Origin: Lysobacter_C viscosus
Lineage (GTDB): Bacteria > Pseudomonadota > Gammaproteobacteria > Xanthomonadales > Xanthomonadaceae
Direction: 5' to 3'
Assembly (NCBI RefSeq): GCF_046600715.1
Contig: NZ_JBJMAV010000007.1
Location: 61,585-125,584, forward strand
DNA length: 64,000 nucleotides
Numbering within the stretch: the stretch's first letter is position 1; the number at the start of each line of letters is the position of its first letter. The notes below the pieces were generated by a model. That model searched no databases and was not told the origin of the DNA. It was given only the letters and a program-made list of their open reading frames with translations. The position numbers were made by a program, and so were the translations under genes. Below, piece after piece: positions 41,374 to 49,815 of the stretch.

Positions 41374-43572
41374 ATGGATGTTTCCCACCTGCTCGACGGC
41401 CTGAACCCGGCCCAGCGCGAGGCCGTCAGCGCGCCCCCGGGCCACTACCTGGTGCTCGCCGGCGCCGGTTCGGGCAAGACCCGCGTGCTCACCCACCGCA
41501 TCGCCTGGCTGCATGAGGTGGTCGGGGTGCCGGCGCACGGCATCCTCGCCGTGACGTTCACCAACAAGGCCGCCGCCGAGATGCGCCAGCGCGTGGACGC
41601 GCAGTTGCGCGGCGGCACCCGCGGGATGTGGATCGGCACCTTCCATGGCCTGGCCCATCGGCTGCTGCGCCTGCACTGGCAGGAGGCCAAGCTGCCGGAA
41701 GGCTTCCAGGTACTGGATTCGGACGACCAGCTGCGCCTGGTCAAGCGCGTGGTGCAGGCGCTGGAGCTGGACGACAGCCGCTTCCCGCCGCGCCAGATCG
41801 CCTGGTGGATCAACGGGCAGAAGGACGAGGGCCGCAGGCCGGAACACCTGCAGCCCGAGCCCGCCGACCAGTGGGCCGACGTCATGCGGCGCTGCTACGC
41901 CGCCTACCAGGAGCGCTGCGAGCGCGCCGGCCTGGTCGATTTCGCCGAGCTGCTGCTGCGCGCGCACGAGCTGCTGCGCGACAACCCGGCGCTGCTGGCG
42001 CACTACCGCCACCGCTTCGGCCAGGTGCTGGTGGACGAGTTCCAGGACACCAACGCGATCCAGTACGCATTCGTGCGCGTGCTGGCCGGCGACACCGGGC
42101 AGGTGTTCGTGGTCGGCGACGACGACCAGTCGATCTACGGCTGGCGCGGCGCGAAAGTCGAGAACGTGCAGCGCTTCCTGAAGGACTTCCGGTCCGAGGA
42201 CGGCTCGGCCGCGCAGACCATCAAGCTGGAACAGAACTACCGCTCCAGCGCCAACATCCTCGACGCCGCCAACGCGGTGATCGCGCACAACCCCGAGCGC
42301 CTGGGCAAGAAGCTGTGGACCGACAGCGGCAGCGGCGATCCGATCGACCTGTACGCGGCCTACAACGAGATCGACGAGGCGCGCTTCGTGGTCGAGCGGC
42401 TGCGGCAGTGGGTTCGCGACGGCGGCAGCCATGGCGAGGTGGCGATCCTCTACCGCAGCAACGCGCAGTCACGTGCATTCGAAGAGGCGCTGCTGGGCGA
42501 ACAGGTGCCGTACCGCGTGTACGGCGGCCAGCGATTCTTCGAACGCGCCGAGATCAAGGACACGCTTGCCTACCTGCGCCTGGTCTCAAACCGCAACGAC
42601 GACGCCGCGTTCGAACGCGCGGTCAACACGCCCACGCGCGGCATCGGCGAACGCACGCTGGATGAGGTGCGCCGCCGTGCCCGCGCCGACGGCGTTGCGC
42701 TGGCCGAGGCCGCTCGCCGGGTGTCGGGCGAGGCCGTGCTCGCCGCGCGGGCGCGCAACGCATTGGCCGGGTTCGCCGCGCTCATCGACGCTTTGGAAGC
42801 GGAGATCGCGTCGATGCAGCTGCAGGAGAAGATCGACCACGTACTGGCGCGTTCGGGGCTGCGCGAGCACTATGCGCGCGAATCCAAGGGCCAGCTCGAC
42901 TCGCGCACCGACAACCTGGACGAGCTGGTGTCGGTCGCATCCCGGTTCTCGCGCAGCGAGGAAGACGAGGTCGCCGACTCGATGCCCGAGCTGGTGGCGT
43001 TCCTCAGCTACGCCGCACTCGAAGCAGGCGAAGGCCAGGCCCAGGCGGGCGAAGACGGCGTGCAGCTGATGACCCTGCACAGCGCCAAGGGGCTGGAGTT
43101 CCCGCTGGTGTTCCTGGCCGGGCTGGAGGAAGGCCTGTTCCCCAACCAGAAGTCGGTGGACGAGTCGGGCCGGCTGGAGGAGGAGCGGCGGCTGGCCTAC
43201 GTGGGCATCACCCGTGCGCGCGAGAAGCTGGTGCTCAGCTACGCCGAGGCACGCCGCATCCACGGCCAGGACATGTACGGCATCCCGTCGCGGTTCCTGC
43301 GCGAGATCCCGCCGGTGCTGCTGCACGAGGTCCGGCCCAAGGTCCAGGTGTCGCGCCCGGTGTTCGCCGCCCGACCCCGCCGCGACTACGGCCACGCCGC
43401 GATCGAGACGCCGGCGGTGCAGCTGGGCGCATTGGTGCGCCATGCCAGCTTCGGCGCGGGTACGGTCACCGACGTGGAGGGCAGCGGCGCGCACGCCCGC
43501 GTGCAGGTCAACTTCGAAGAAGCCGGCAGCAAGTGGCTGGTGCTGGCCTACGCGAACCTGCAGCCCGCCTAA
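41374..43572 (+). CDS. uvrD: DNA helicase II
   Basis: Superfamily-1 3'-5' helicase of nucleotide excision and mismatch repair, 732 residues. It shows a Q-motif region LNPAQREAV, Walker A GAGSGKT (30-36), motif Ia TFTNKAAAEMRQRV, Walker B VLVDEFQDTN, motif III VGDDDQSIYGWRGA, motif IV EQNYRSSANIL, motif V LMTLHSAKGLEFP and motif VI AYVGITRAREKL. The C-terminal region (GALVRHASFGAGTVTDVEG) is the RNA-polymerase-binding Tudor-like domain of UvrD. It is a single gene preceded by TAGAAT six bases before the ATG. Confidence 0.97.
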   Translation: MDVSHLLDGLNPAQREAVSAPPGHYLVLAGAGSGKTRVLTHRIAWLHEVVGVPAHGILAVTFTNKAAAEMRQRVDAQLRGGTRGMWIGTFHGLAHRLLRLHWQEAKLPEGFQVLDSDDQLRLVKRVVQALELDDSRFPPRQIAWWINGQKDEGRRPEHLQPEPADQWADVMRRCYAAYQERCERAGLVDFAELLLRAHELLRDNPALLAHYRHRFGQVLVDEFQDTNAIQYAFVRVLAGDTGQVFVVGDDDQSIYGWRGAKVENVQRFLKDFRSEDGSAAQTIKLEQNYRSSANILDAANAVIAHNPERLGKKLWTDSGSGDPIDLYAAYNEIDEARFVVERLRQWVRDGGSHGEVAILYRSNAQSRAFEEALLGEQVPYRVYGGQRFFERAEIKDTLAYLRLVSNRNDDAAFERAVNTPTRGIGERTLDEVRRRARADGVALAEAARRVSGEAVLAARARNALAGFAALIDALEAEIASMQLQEKIDHVLARSGLREHYARESKGQLDSRTDNLDELVSVASRFSRSEEDEVADSMPELVAFLSYAALEAGEGQAQAGEDGVQLMTLHSAKGLEFPLVFLAGLEEGLFPNQKSVDESGRLEEERRLAYVGITRAREKLVLSYAEARRIHGQDMYGIPSRFLREIPPVLLHEVRPKVQVSRPVFAARPRRDYGHAAIETPAVQLGALVRHASFGAGTVTDVEGSGAHARVQVNFEEAGSKWLVLAYANLQPA

Positions 43573-43661
43573 GGCCTCCAGGCACCGTGCAAGACCCCGC
43601 GAAACATGCGTTCCTTCACTCCGGGGTTCACCGTCGGCGGCCGCCTCTCCGCACCGCGCCG

Positions 43662-43889
43662 CTACTTCCGGTGCCAGTCCCCGTCCTTGCCCTTCTCGTA
43701 CCCGTCCTTCACCGCCGCCCATGCGACGCGGTGCGCGGTTTCCTCGCGCGTGGCGTCCCCGCGCCGGTCGTCCGGGTCCGCGTACTGTTCCCAGGCGCTG
43801 TTGAAAGCGTCCTTGTAGATGTCCTGGGCGTGCGCGGGCAGGTGGACGCGCACCGGTTCGGGCAGGTCGCTTCGGCGTTCGTACGGCAT
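43662..43889 (-). CDS. chaB: ChaB-family protein
   Basis: Small protein of 75 residues matching ChaB: MPYERRSDLPEPVRVHLPAHAQDIYKDAFNSAW at the N-terminus, then ETAHRVAWAAVKDGYEKGKDG. ChaB was named as a regulator of the ChaA cation antiporter in E. coli, but no chaA is adjacent and that role is not firm. Cytoplasmic and helical. It is a single gene convergent with uvrD; a CAGGAGCA site lies just before the ATG. Confidence 0.88.
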   Translation of the reverse strand: MPYERRSDLPEPVRVHLPAHAQDIYKDAFNSAWEQYADPDDRRGDATREETAHRVAWAAVKDGYEKGKDGDWHRK

Positions 43890-43971
43890 GGCGTGCTCCT
43901 GTCGAGCTGGAAGCGCGCACGCTGGCAGTTGCCCGGTTAACCCGGGGCGAGGCCCGCGTTAACTGCGCGCA

Positions 43972-44412
43972 TCACTCCAGCGCGATCCCGAAGTGCAGCG
44001 CCTCGATCCGCAACCGCTCGCGCAGGTAGAACGCGTGCGCATCCTGGCGCTGGGTGCCCGAATCCAGTTGCAGGCGGAGGCAGCCCTGGCGGCGCGCCTC
44101 CGCCTTGAGCCAGTCCAGCAGCGCCTTGCCGTGGCCGGCGCTGCGCGCCGCGGCATCGGTCACCAGGTCGTCGACGTACAGCTGGCGACCGGTCGCGAGC
44201 ATCTCCAGCACGCGCCAGCCGGCGAATGCGCGGACCACGCCGCCGCCGTCGACCCGCACCGTGGCGCGGAACCCGTCACGCATCTGCCGCAACGCCTGCG
44301 CGACGAAGCCGTCCTCGTCCAGCTGCGGGCGCAATTGCCGCACCACCGGCCAGGCGGCATGCAGGGTGGCCGCATCGTCGGCCTGGCGGATGGATGCGTC
44401 GCCCACCGCCAT
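43972..44412 (-). CDS. GNAT-family N-acetyltransferase
   Basis: Protein of 146 residues with the GNAT fold: strand/loop LYVDDLVTDAAARSAGHGKALLDWLKAEA, containing the acetyl-CoA loop (here RSAGHG in place of RxxGxG/A), then LQLDSGTQRQDAHAFYLRERL. The substrate is unknown. The ATG at 44412 shares a base with the stop of the upstream lipoprotein gene (TGATG), so translation is coupled. Confidence 0.85.
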   Translation of the reverse strand: MAVGDASIRQADDAATLHAAWPVVRQLRPQLDEDGFVAQALRQMRDGFRATVRVDGGGVVRAFAGWRVLEMLATGRQLYVDDLVTDAAARSAGHGKALLDWLKAEARRQGCLRLQLDSGTQRQDAHAFYLRERLRIEALHFGIALE

Positions 44413-44699
44413 CACCACTCGAACAGCTTGTACTGCACCGGCGAAATCGGACCCTCGCCCTTGCTGCTGTCCAGGGTGCCATCGCCGTCGCTGTCGACCA
44501 GGTAGTAGGTCGGCCCGCGCGACGGGGTGATCTTGACCACCCGCAACTGCCCGGCGATGCGGTACTCCTCGACCACGTCACCGCCATCGAGCGCGCGCCG
44601 GGTGACGTCGGCGCCCTCCAGGCCGGCGGTGGGATCGCTGTTGCCCATCGTGGCGCAGGCCGACAACAGCACGAGCAGCGGAGCGAAGGCGAGGCGCAT
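44412..44699 (-). CDS. DUF2782-like lipoprotein
   Basis: Protein of 95 residues with a lipoprotein signal (LLVLLSACATM, Cys near 15) and the DUF2782-like body VVEEYRIAGQLRVVKITPSRGPTYYLVDSDGDG, ending ISPVQYKLFEW. Homologues are typically found divergent from polA, as here. The function is unknown; it is probably anchored to a membrane on the periplasmic side. GGGAGA lies ahead of the ATG. Confidence 0.85.
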   Translation of the reverse strand: MRLAFAPLLVLLSACATMGNSDPTAGLEGADVTRRALDGGDVVEEYRIAGQLRVVKITPSRGPTYYLVDSDGDGTLDSSKGEGPISPVQYKLFEW

Positions 44700-44803
44700 G
44701 GCGGTTCTCCCGGGGTCGGAATGGCGTGGACGCCACAGGATACGCCGGCCGGCGTGGGGCGCGCGTGCGTGCCCGGCGCGCCGGGAGGACGGGGGTCGCG
44801 GCG

Positions 44804-44809
44804 TAGAAT
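44804..44809 (+). promoter_or_regulatory. Probable -10 element of polA (leaderless type)
   Basis: TAGAAT with six bases (CGTCGG) to the polA ATG; no usable Shine-Dalgarno in between. Confidence 0.55.
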
Positions 44810-44815
44810 CGTCGG

Positions 44816-47632
44816 ATGAAACGACTCGTGCTGATCGACGGTTCCAGCTACCTCTACCGCGCCTTCCACGCCCTGCCGCCGCTGGTCAACGATGCCGGCG
44901 AACCCACCGGCGCGCTGTTCGGCGTGGTCAACATGCTGCGCGCCACGCTCAATGAAAAGCCCGACTTCGTGGCATTCGTGGTGGATGCGCCCGGCAGGAC
45001 CTTCCGCGACGACCTGGACCCGCAGTACAAGGCCAACCGACCGCCGATGCCCGACGAGTTGCGGGCACAGGTGCAGCCGATGTGCGAGATCGTGCAGGCG
45101 CTCGGCATCGACATCCTGCGCATCGACGGCGTGGAAGCCGACGACGTGATCGGCACGCTGGCGGTGCGCGCGGCGGATGCGGGCATCGACGTGACCGTGT
45201 CCACCGGCGACAAGGACATGGCGCAGCTGGTGCGCGAGGCCACCGGCGCCTCGGGCCGCGGCCGTGCCGGGGTCGCGCTGGTCAACACCATGAGCGGCAG
45301 CCGCCTCGACGGCGACGCCGCGGTGATGGCCAAGTTCGGCGTGCGCGCCGACCAGATCGTCGACTTCCTGGCGCTGATGGGCGACAAGGTCGACAACATT
45401 CCCGGCGTCGACAAGTGCGGCCCCAAGACCGCGGCCAAGTGGCTGGCCGAGCACGGCACGCTGGACGGGGTCATGGCCGCCGCCGACGGCATCAAGGGCA
45501 AGATCGGCGAGAACCTGCGCGCGGTGCTGCACCGCCTGCCGCTGAACCGCGAGCTCACCACCATCCGCACCGACCTGCCGCTTCCGTGCACGCCCGACCA
45601 GCTGGTGTTGCGCGAACGCGACACCGATGCGCTACGTGGGTTGTACGCGCGCTACGGGTTCAAACAGGCGCTGCGTGACCTCGACGGCGCCGCCGCGGCC
45701 GTGGTCGCGGACGTTGCCCAGGACCGTGCCGGCGTGCGCAACACCGCGGCGGGCTATGCACGCGTGGCCGCGCCGGTCGCGGACGATGTCGATCCATCCC
45801 TCTCGGCGCCCGGCGAGTACGAGACGGTGCTCGCCCAGGACCGGCTTGATGCGTGGCTGCAGCGGCTGCGTGATGCGCCGCTGTTCGCGTTCGACTGCGA
45901 GACCGATTCGCTCGACCCGATGCGCGCCCACCTGGTCGGGCTGAGCTTCGCCGTGGAGCCGGGCCGCGCCTGCTACATCCCGCTGGCGCACACCTACCCC
46001 GGTGCCCCCGCGCAGCTGGACCTCGAGTCGGTGCTCGAGCAGTTGCGTCCGCTGATGGCCGATCCAGCGATCGCCAAGGTCGGCCAGCACGGCAAGTACG
46101 ACCTGCACGTGCTGCGCCGCCACGGCGTGGACGTCGCCGGCTACCAGCACGACACCATGCTCGAGAGCTTCGTGCTCAACGCCACCGCCACCCGCCACGA
46201 CATGGACTCGCTGGCGCTGCGCTACCTGGGCTACACAGCGGTCAAGTTCAGCGATGTCGCCGGCAAGGGCGCCAAGTCGATCACCTTCGACCAGGTGGCC
46301 CTCGACGACGCCACCCGCTACGCGGCCGAGGACTCGGACGTGACGCTGCGCCTGCACCGCGCTCTGGGCCCGAAACTGGCCAAAGAACCCGGGCTGGAGC
46401 ATGTGTACCGCCAGATCGAGATGCCGCTGGTGCCGGTACTGGCGCGGGTGGAAGCCAACGGCGTGCTGCTGGACTCGACCGAGTTGCGCCGCCAGTCCGC
46501 CGACCTGGGCCGGCGCATGCTCGATGCCAAGCAGCGCGCGACCGAGCTGGCCGGGCGCGACTTCAACCTGGATTCGCCCAAGCAGCTGTGCGCGCTGCTG
46601 TTCGAGGAGCTGGGACTGCCGGCGCTGGTCAAGACCCCAAAGGGCCAGCCTTCGACCAACGAGGAGGCACTGGAAGCGATTGCCGACCAGCACGAGCTGC
46701 CGCGCGTCATCCTGGAGTACCGCGGGCTGACCAAGCTGCGCAGCACCTACACCGACAAGCTGCCGGAAATGGTCAACCCGCACACCGGTCGCGTGCACAC
46801 CAGCTACCACCAGGCCGGCGCGGCGACGGGACGACTGGCATCCAGCGACCCGAACCTGCAGAACATCCCGATCCGCACCGAAGACGGGCGCCGCATCCGC
46901 ACCGCGTTCATCGCCCCGGAGGGTCGCCGGATCGTGGCGTGCGACTACTCGCAGATCGAGCTGCGGATCATGGCCCACCTCTCGGGCGACCCGGGGCTGG
47001 TGGAAGCGTTCGCGTCGGGCGCCGACATCCACAAGGCCACCGCGGCCGAGGTGTTCGGCAAGACGCTTGAAACGGTGGAACCCGGCGAGCGACGCGCGGC
47101 CAAGGCCATCAACTTCGGGCTGATGTACGGCATGAGTGCGTTCGGACTGGCCAAGCAGCTGGGCGTGGGTCGCGGCGAGGCGCAGGACTACATCGCGCTG
47201 TACTTCAACCGCTACCCGGGCGTGCGGGGTTTCATGGACCGCACCCGTGAGCAGGCGCGCGAGCGCGGTTATGTCGAAACCGTGTTCGGGCGGCGGCTGT
47301 ACCTGGACAACATCCACGCCCGCAACCAGGGCCTGCGCGCGGGCGCCGAGCGCGCCGCCATCAACGCGCCGATGCAGGGCACCGCCGCCGACATCATCAA
47401 GCGCGCCATGATCGACATCGACGGCTGGCTGGCGGGGCAGCGGAACCCGGGGGGCGGATGCCCGGCGCTGATGATCATGCAGGTGCACGACGAGCTGGTG
47501 TTCGAGGTGGACGCCGGGTTCGTCGACACCCTGCTGGCCGAGGTCACCGCCCGCATGTCGAACGCCGCCAACCTTCACGTTCCGCTGGTGGTCGACAGCG
47601 GGGTGGGAGCCAACTGGGAAGAAGCGCACTGA
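44816..47632 (+). CDS. polA: DNA polymerase I
   Basis: Repair and Okazaki-fragment polymerase of 938 residues. The N-terminal 5'-nuclease domain (MKRLVLIDGSSYLYRAFHAL; STGDKDMAQLV; GDKVDNIPGV) is followed by an intact 3'-5' exonuclease domain (LFAFDCETDSLDP near 360; AEDSDVTLRLH) and the polymerase domain with motif A DYSQIELRIMAHLSGD, the O-helix RRAAKAINFGLMYGMSAFG and motif C MIMQVHDELVFE. Unlike some bacterial PolI proteins, the proofreading residues are retained. The downstream gap contains a small-RNA candidate. Confidence 0.98.
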   Translation: MKRLVLIDGSSYLYRAFHALPPLVNDAGEPTGALFGVVNMLRATLNEKPDFVAFVVDAPGRTFRDDLDPQYKANRPPMPDELRAQVQPMCEIVQALGIDILRIDGVEADDVIGTLAVRAADAGIDVTVSTGDKDMAQLVREATGASGRGRAGVALVNTMSGSRLDGDAAVMAKFGVRADQIVDFLALMGDKVDNIPGVDKCGPKTAAKWLAEHGTLDGVMAAADGIKGKIGENLRAVLHRLPLNRELTTIRTDLPLPCTPDQLVLRERDTDALRGLYARYGFKQALRDLDGAAAAVVADVAQDRAGVRNTAAGYARVAAPVADDVDPSLSAPGEYETVLAQDRLDAWLQRLRDAPLFAFDCETDSLDPMRAHLVGLSFAVEPGRACYIPLAHTYPGAPAQLDLESVLEQLRPLMADPAIAKVGQHGKYDLHVLRRHGVDVAGYQHDTMLESFVLNATATRHDMDSLALRYLGYTAVKFSDVAGKGAKSITFDQVALDDATRYAAEDSDVTLRLHRALGPKLAKEPGLEHVYRQIEMPLVPVLARVEANGVLLDSTELRRQSADLGRRMLDAKQRATELAGRDFNLDSPKQLCALLFEELGLPALVKTPKGQPSTNEEALEAIADQHELPRVILEYRGLTKLRSTYTDKLPEMVNPHTGRVHTSYHQAGAATGRLASSDPNLQNIPIRTEDGRRIRTAFIAPEGRRIVACDYSQIELRIMAHLSGDPGLVEAFASGADIHKATAAEVFGKTLETVEPGERRAAKAINFGLMYGMSAFGLAKQLGVGRGEAQDYIALYFNRYPGVRGFMDRTREQARERGYVETVFGRRLYLDNIHARNQGLRAGAERAAINAPMQGTAADIIKRAMIDIDGWLAGQRNPGGGCPALMIMQVHDELVFEVDAGFVDTLLAEVTARMSNAANLHVPLVVDSGVGANWEEAH

Positions 47633-47763
47633 AAACGCTTCCAGTCATTTGTTAACGTCATGTTAGGCGAAGTTACAGGTCTGAATCGGTCCTGAATCCT
47701 GCCGTTTCCCGCGCCTCGATCTTCACGAACCGTCCATGTCCCGGATGGTCCTATAGCCCCGCG

Positions 47764-47884
47764 ACAGGTGCAACGCCTGCCGCAGATCTCTCCCTCCCCT
47801 GGAGTGATCCCCGGAGCGACGACCCCTCCCCAGGTCCCGCTCCACCAGCCCCGCCGGCCCCCCCTGCCGGCGGGGCTTTTTGTT
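47764..47884 (+). ncRNA. sX13: sX13-like small RNA between polA and hemF
   Basis: About 120 bases with three successive hairpins whose loops all contain CCCC. SL1: GATC-T-CTCC/GGAG-T-GATC (47785-47809), loop CTCCCCT. SL2: GGAGCG...GACC/GGTC...CGCTCC (47813-47843), loop CCTCCCCA. SL3: a terminator with a 12-bp stem, loop CCCCCCT. A TATAGC (47752-47757) could be the -10. The Xanthomonas sRNA sX13, known only from this family, has the same design of three C-rich loops and, as I recall, also lies downstream of polA. The 5' end is estimated; a further small stem CAGGTG/CGCCTG (47765-47779) may be inside or just upstream. Confidence 0.75.
47847..47881 (+). terminator. Terminator hairpin of the sX13-like RNA
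   Basis: 12-bp stem AGCCCCGCCGGC/GCCGGCGGGGCT, loop CCCCCCT, followed by TTTTT. It also ends any polA read-through. Confidence 0.9.
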
Positions 47885-48037
47885 GGCTGCAATGCGGGTC
47901 GCGCGGAACGCGCGGGGCGCCCGTTCCGGCCCGGCACCAAGCGCGCCGTCCGACTTTGTCGCCAGGGCAACGCAGGGTGCGAGGCGCCCCCCCGATCACC
48001 CGGTAACGGGCTCCAAGCCGCTCCCGAGCCCGTTCCC

Positions 48038-48997
48038 CTAGGCCAGCTCGTCCAACCAGTCGCGGGGTCGCAGGTAGTCCGCCAGCCGCGCCTCATCGCT
48101 GTCGGGTTCGGGCTGGAACCCGTATTCCCACCGGACCAGCGGCGGCAGGCTCATCAGGATCGATTCGGTGCGCCCGCCCGACTGCAGGCCGAACAGGGTG
48201 CCCCGGTCCAGCACCAGGTTGAACTCGACGTAGCGGCCGCGGCGGTACAGCTGGAACTGCCGTTCGCGCTCGCCATAGGGCTCGTTGCGACGACGCTCGA
48301 CGATCGGCAGGTAGGCGTCGAGGAAGCCATCGCCCACCGCGCGCTGGTAGGCGAAGTCGCGCTCGAAGTCATCGTGCAGGTCGTCGAAGAACAGCCCGCC
48401 CACGCCCCGGGTCTCGTCGCGGTGCTTGAGGAAGAAGTACTCGTCGCACCAGCGCTTGTGTGCCTGGTAACGGGTGTCGCCGCCGAACGGCTCGCACAGC
48501 GCGCGGGCGGTGGCGTGCCAGTGCCGCACGTCCTCGTCGCGGGGATAGAACGGGGTCAGGTCGAACCCGCCACCGAACCACCACGCCACGGTTTGCCCGT
48601 CACGCACCGCACGGAAGTGGCGGACGTTGGCGTGGGCGGTGGGCAGGTGCGGATTGCGCGGATGGAACACCAGCGACACCCCGACCGCGCGCCACGACGC
48701 CCCCACCAGCTCCGGGCGTGCCGCGGTGGCAGAGGGCGGGAGCGCATGGCCGGACACGTCGGAAAAGCCGATGCCGGCCTGTTCGAACACCGCGCCGTCC
48801 CGGAGGATGCGGGTGCGGCCGCCGCCGCCCGCCAGGCCGCCCCCGACGGCGCCGGCCGCAGGGGGTTCCCGGCGCCAGGCGTCCTCGATGAAGCGGGCCC
48901 GGCCGTCGGCACCCTCCACCGCGGCACAGATGCGGTCCTGCAGGCCGGTGAGGTAATCACGGACGCGGTCGAAGTCGGTATCGGGAAGGGTGCTCAT
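48038..48997 (-). CDS. hemF: Oxygen-dependent coproporphyrinogen III oxidase
   Basis: Converts coproporphyrinogen III to protoporphyrinogen IX with O2 in heme synthesis. 319 residues. Typical segments are FIEDAWRRE, GVSLVFHPRNPHLPTAHANVRHF, WWFGGGFDLTPFYP, HKRWCDEYFFLKHRDETRGVGGLFFDDLH and RRGRYVEFNLVLDRGTLFGLQSGGRTESILMSLPP. A short Gly/Ala-rich insert (about 48-60) is slightly unusual. TACAAT lies seven bases before the ATG with no ribosome site, another candidate leaderless gene. Confidence 0.97.
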   Translation of the reverse strand: MSTLPDTDFDRVRDYLTGLQDRICAAVEGADGRARFIEDAWRREPPAAGAVGGGLAGGGGRTRILRDGAVFEQAGIGFSDVSGHALPPSATAARPELVGASWRAVGVSLVFHPRNPHLPTAHANVRHFRAVRDGQTVAWWFGGGFDLTPFYPRDEDVRHWHATARALCEPFGGDTRYQAHKRWCDEYFFLKHRDETRGVGGLFFDDLHDDFERDFAYQRAVGDGFLDAYLPIVERRRNEPYGERERQFQLYRRGRYVEFNLVLDRGTLFGLQSGGRTESILMSLPPLVRWEYGFQPEPDSDEARLADYLRPRDWLDELA

Positions 48998-49004
48998 CGG
49001 GCGC

Positions 49005-49010
49005 ATTGTA
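49005..49010 (-). promoter_or_regulatory. Probable -10 element of hemF (leaderless type)
   Basis: TACAAT with seven bases to the hemF ATG and no intervening ribosome site. Confidence 0.5.
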
Positions 49011-49076
49011 GGGGCGGCCTGCGGCCCCCCCGGGCAGCGGCTAGAGTGTCGGGCCGTCCCCCGTCCCGGCCCGCGC

Positions 49077-49628
49077 GTGCTCATCGCCTTCAACAAGCCG
49101 TTCGGGGTGCTCTGCCAGTTCACCGACCGCAGCCAGCCCCCGCGACCGACCCTGGCCGGGTTCGCGCTGCCGGCCGGTGTCTACGCGGCGGGGCGGCTGG
49201 ACCACGACAGCGAAGGCCTGCTGCTGCTGACCGATGACGGTGCACTGGCCCATCGCCTGACCGATCCCGCGCACAAGCAGCCCAAGACCTACTGGGTGCA
49301 GGTCGAAGGCGCGCCAACCCTCGACCAGCTGGCACGGCTGCGCGACGGGGTGGAGTTGAAGGACGGCCCCACGCGGCCTGCCAGGGTCGGGTTGATCCCA
49401 CCGCCGCCGTTGTGGCCGCGCGACCCGCCGGTGCGGTTCCGCAAGACGGTACCCGACGCATGGCTGGCGCTGACCATCACCGAAGGGCGCAACCGACAGG
49501 TGCGGCGCATGACCGCGGCGGTCGGCCTGCCCACGCTGCGCCTGGTCCGTATCGCGATCGGGACCCACCGGCTGGACCGGCTGGCACCCGGCCAATGGCG
49601 CGATGAGGGCCCGTCTGCACGGCAGTGA
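49077..49628 (+). CDS. rluE: 23S rRNA pseudouridine synthase, RluE type
   Basis: RsuA/RluB/E-family pseudouridine synthase of 183 residues without an S4 domain, as in RluE. It shows LIAFNKPFGVLCQF, the catalytic aspartate in AAGRLDHDSEGLLLLTDDG, KTYWVQVEG, and the C-terminal TEGRNRQVRRMTAAVGLPTLRLVRIAIG. The start is read as GTG 49077, because the domain begins right there and no ATG precedes it in a suitable place; no good ribosome site is visible. It diverges from hemF across about 80 bases. Confidence 0.88.
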   Translation: MLIAFNKPFGVLCQFTDRSQPPRPTLAGFALPAGVYAAGRLDHDSEGLLLLTDDGALAHRLTDPAHKQPKTYWVQVEGAPTLDQLARLRDGVELKDGPTRPARVGLIPPPPLWPRDPPVRFRKTVPDAWLALTITEGRNRQVRRMTAAVGLPTLRLVRIAIGTHRLDRLAPGQWRDEGPSARQ

Positions 49629-49815
49629 ACCGAAGGCGGATCGAGCTGGAACGGGCCCCTGGCGTGCAGTCCCCACCCGGAGCAGGCTGGCGGATCGCTG
49701 AATCATTCATGGGTCGCCGCATGGCTGCGACGGCTTTCTGCTAACTTTTGCCTGTTCAGCATTGCCAAGGCCACCCTGCGCGGGTGTAGCCGGCTTACGG
49801 GGATCCAACACGAGA

